Source of the DNA: Bog-366 sp963722555
GTDB taxonomy: Bacteria; Acidobacteriota; Terriglobia; UBA7540
Direction of reading: 5' to 3'
Length of the DNA: 64,000 nt
NCBI GenBank assembly: GCA_963722555.1
Contig: CAVRNQ010000007.1
Location: forward strand, 2,542,001-2,606,000
Every line of letters starts with the position of its first letter. The first letter of the stretch is position 1. Made by a program: the position numbers and the translations under genes. The notes below the pieces were generated by a model. The model had not been told where the DNA came from. It made no database searches and worked only from the letters and a program-made list of their open reading frames with translations. Positions 62,397 to 64,000 of this stretch are shown here, one piece after another.

Positions 62397-62640
62397 GCGC
62401 GGCTCTGTGATCTACCCCATTCCGGCCTTACAAACGACGCGGCGGTGAACATGACCTCGGGCGGGACGGGGTTTGGAGCGCACACCCTGTCACCTATGAC
62501 CTAATGCCTGGCGGCATTAAGCGAACGGGTGTATAGAAGTGGACAAATGACGCCCTTGATAAGAGCGAGCGTTTGGCGTCTGGCCTTGCAGTGATCGAGT
62601 CGCATACATCGCAAAGTACGCGACGTATGCGCCACCCGCG
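62397..62640. repeat. Repeat 3, 244-bp member of cassette-spacer family
   Basis: Close copy of repeat 2, starting 27 bp after the stop of the preceding gene (similarity fades in from about 62372) and ending 12 bp before the stop of the convergent gene at 62652. It carries the hairpin TAATGCC-TGGC-GGCATTA and the terminal GCGCCACCCGC shared with repeats 1 and 2. Confidence 0.75.
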
Positions 62641-62651
62641 TGCCTGTCAGC

Positions 62652-63785
62652 CTATTCAAATCCCATCTGCTTTTCCATTCCATCAAACAATGCCTGACCC
62701 CATGCAGCATAGCTGTCTGCGTCGAAATCGTTAGCCCGTCTCGTTTGTATCTCCGCATTCATAGTTATGGTGACGGTATACGTTTGAACTTCTGCTATCG
62801 CCCGACTCTGGAACTTGGCTGGAAGATTACCGAGGCCGGTACCAAATGAAGGTTGAACGATGAAATCAATCCTGAAGAACTTCGGTCTTTCCAAACGCAC
62901 AACACAAGTAAACAGTTTGCCAGCACGAGGATCAGCGCCTTCCTCAAAAAGTCGAATGGTAGTACCGACTGGCAGACTCAGCGGCTTAGCTTTCATCACC
63001 ATTTCATCACCGGGATGCAAGAATTCGTTGTTAGACAGTGGCTTCAAAATTGCCCCGCTGTCGTGGGGAACTGCATTCGGGGCAATGATTGCCTTTCTGC
63101 TTATTGGCCTAACACCCTCCCCAACTGTGATCTTCACGCCTCGGCTACTCCGATGCAGATAATAAATTGATCGGAATACATAGAATTGCATGAGCCTTGT
63201 TACGAAGCGGAATCGGTCATCCTCGGTGTCTAACCTACGCGGTCCTGATATATGCCAGCCAGCAGCTTCCGCATTCTCTGGACGGCCTGCTAGACCCAAG
63301 AGATCGCTATAGAATTCGCTGCGGGGATCACCTAAGTTTTCATCCATTGGAACAGGCACATTTGGTGCCTTGGTATTAATCGGCACGAGTGTAGAGAAAG
63401 TGTCAGTCTTCACTATCGGCGGAGCTGCTAATGCTGGTGCATTTACTACCGTCGCAATGGTTTCAACCGTCTTCGAAGCCTCCTTGGTTGTTGCTCCTCG
63501 ATGCCTACGATAAGCCCATCTAATCGCCTCCCCCGTTAATGTCACGCATCCGGCGATAAGTATATAGGTCACCAACACTCTAAGTCCTGCAGGCCAGGTG
63601 ACTCGCATTTGCAACACCTCAATCCCGTAAACCGCAATTGCCGCCGATACAATGAAACTCCCAACAGCAAAATTGAACTCTCCTTTGGTCTTGGCATCCA
63701 TGGCTAGTGTGACCCCAAGCCCAAGCGCCAAGGCGATGACCGCGATCGCTGATGCGATCCAAAACTCAAGCGAGAGTTCTGGCAT
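62652..63785 (-). CDS. Hypothetical membrane protein
   Basis: 377 aa. Three membrane segments lie in the first 90 residues, at about 8-29 (FWIASAIAVIALALGLGVT), 38-60 and 68-90 (VLVTYILIAGCVTLTGEAI). A long soluble C-terminal part follows, with EFYSDLLGLAGRPENAEAAG, FYVFRSIYYLHRSSRGVKIT and a beta-rich stretch to the end. No catalytic motif recognised. It is the last cassette-like gene and points the opposite way to the others. Function unknown. Confidence 0.6.
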   Translation of the reverse strand: MPELSLEFWIASAIAVIALALGLGVTLAMDAKTKGEFNFAVGSFIVSAAIAVYGIEVLQMRVTWPAGLRVLVTYILIAGCVTLTGEAIRWAYRRHRGATTKEASKTVETIATVVNAPALAAPPIVKTDTFSTLVPINTKAPNVPVPMDENLGDPRSEFYSDLLGLAGRPENAEAAGWHISGPRRLDTEDDRFRFVTRLMQFYVFRSIYYLHRSSRGVKITVGEGVRPISRKAIIAPNAVPHDSGAILKPLSNNEFLHPGDEMVMKAKPLSLPVGTTIRLFEEGADPRAGKLFTCVVRLERPKFFRIDFIVQPSFGTGLGNLPAKFQSRAIAEVQTYTVTITMNAEIQTRRANDFDADSYAAWGQALFDGMEKQMGFE

Positions 63786-64000
63786 ACTGCGGGAAATCTC
63801 CTCGCAGGAGTATACTCTTCACCTTGCGCGAAGGTAATAATTCCGAAAAAATTCAAAGTAGCCCACCACCCGCGCCGAACTTTGTTGACAAGAACGGCCA
63901 ATCTCAAGTACAAATAAAGGTTTGCAACCTGAGGATACGAACGGAGCGTAGAGTGGGGACTTACTTCGCCAAGGCGCGTCGAGGACAGATTCACTGGAAT
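63786..64000. other. Right window edge, no gene supported
   Basis: 215 bp upstream of the membrane-protein gene. It should contain its promoter. Open frames are short and unsupported. Confidence 0.3.

Noticed and set aside
59864..62651. Classical integron with attC sites
   Set aside because: The layout is suggestive, but the repeats are over 200 bp, no GTTRRRY/RYYYAAC cores were found by eye, one gene points backwards and no integrase is in the window. Kept as cassette-like only.

Overview
The window looks like a chromosome segment of a heterotrophic Acidobacteriota bacterium. This is inferred from: two Oar-like TonB-dependent receptors ending in Phe, a series of Tat-secreted sugar-active enzymes and oxidoreductases, a PmoA-family protein, a moderately high GC content, and a housekeeping string (mfd, surA-like, yhaM-like, fabZ, dus). 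No rRNA or other decisive marker is present; one tRNA-Gln(CTG) is.

Region 1 (1-30033) is a carbohydrate/sugar-acid utilisation island. It holds the 3' part of one TonB receptor and a complete second one, a Tat-signal nitrilase-fold hydrolase, a LacI regulator coupled to a Tat-exported glycosidase-like protein, and two SDR dehydrogenases. It also holds an ExuT-like MFS carrier, an EamA transporter, an enolase-superfamily sugar-acid dehydratase, two uroporphyrinogen-decarboxylase-fold proteins, a fucose/arabinose-isomerase-like protein, a six-hairpin glycosidase-like protein, a FadR-type GntR regulator and a PmoA/Gfo-Idh-MocA pair. The word GATGATCGATC recurs upstream of five of these units, including the GntR gene itself, and is proposed as the operator of a local regulon. 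Debris of mobile or accessory genes is scattered through it: an HsdS fragment, a DegT aminotransferase remnant, two transposase fragments and several MITE-like palindromic elements.

Region 2 (30117-33703) is a three-level nest. A small inverted-repeat element is interrupted by an IS4-family insertion sequence (11-bp target duplication), which is in turn interrupted by an IS1595-family element (8-bp target duplication). The IS1595 element carries a DUF3800 protein as passenger.

Region 3 (33728-56601) is mostly core genome: tRNA-Gln, a TonB-type energy transducer, rsmI, a protease-fold protein that has lost its catalytic triad, PilZ, a dus-fabZ-yhaM-surA-mfd block on the minus strand, rfaE2, a P-loop kinase, and a cysteine-synthesis cluster (JAMM peptidase, a truncated CysO-like mini-ORF, cysK, EpsC-type cysE). 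Next to it is a peroxiredoxin whose peroxidatic cysteine codon is an in-frame TGA, read here as selenocysteine. An RmlD-like reductase, a receiver protein, an MBL hydrolase, a 7Fe-type ferredoxin and a MarR regulator follow.

Region 4 (56628-64000) is accessory DNA: an intact IS4-type element, two toxin-antitoxin pairs, and two proteins of unknown function with predicted membrane segments. Related repeats of about 215-244 bp lie between these genes, two of them starting within about 25 bp of a stop codon, giving a gene-cassette-like layout.

Main points for follow-up: the probable selenoprotein peroxiredoxin, the DUF3800-carrying IS1595 element in its nest, the putative GntR regulon, the repeat-separated cassette-like array, and a palindromic repeat inserted in frame inside mfd.
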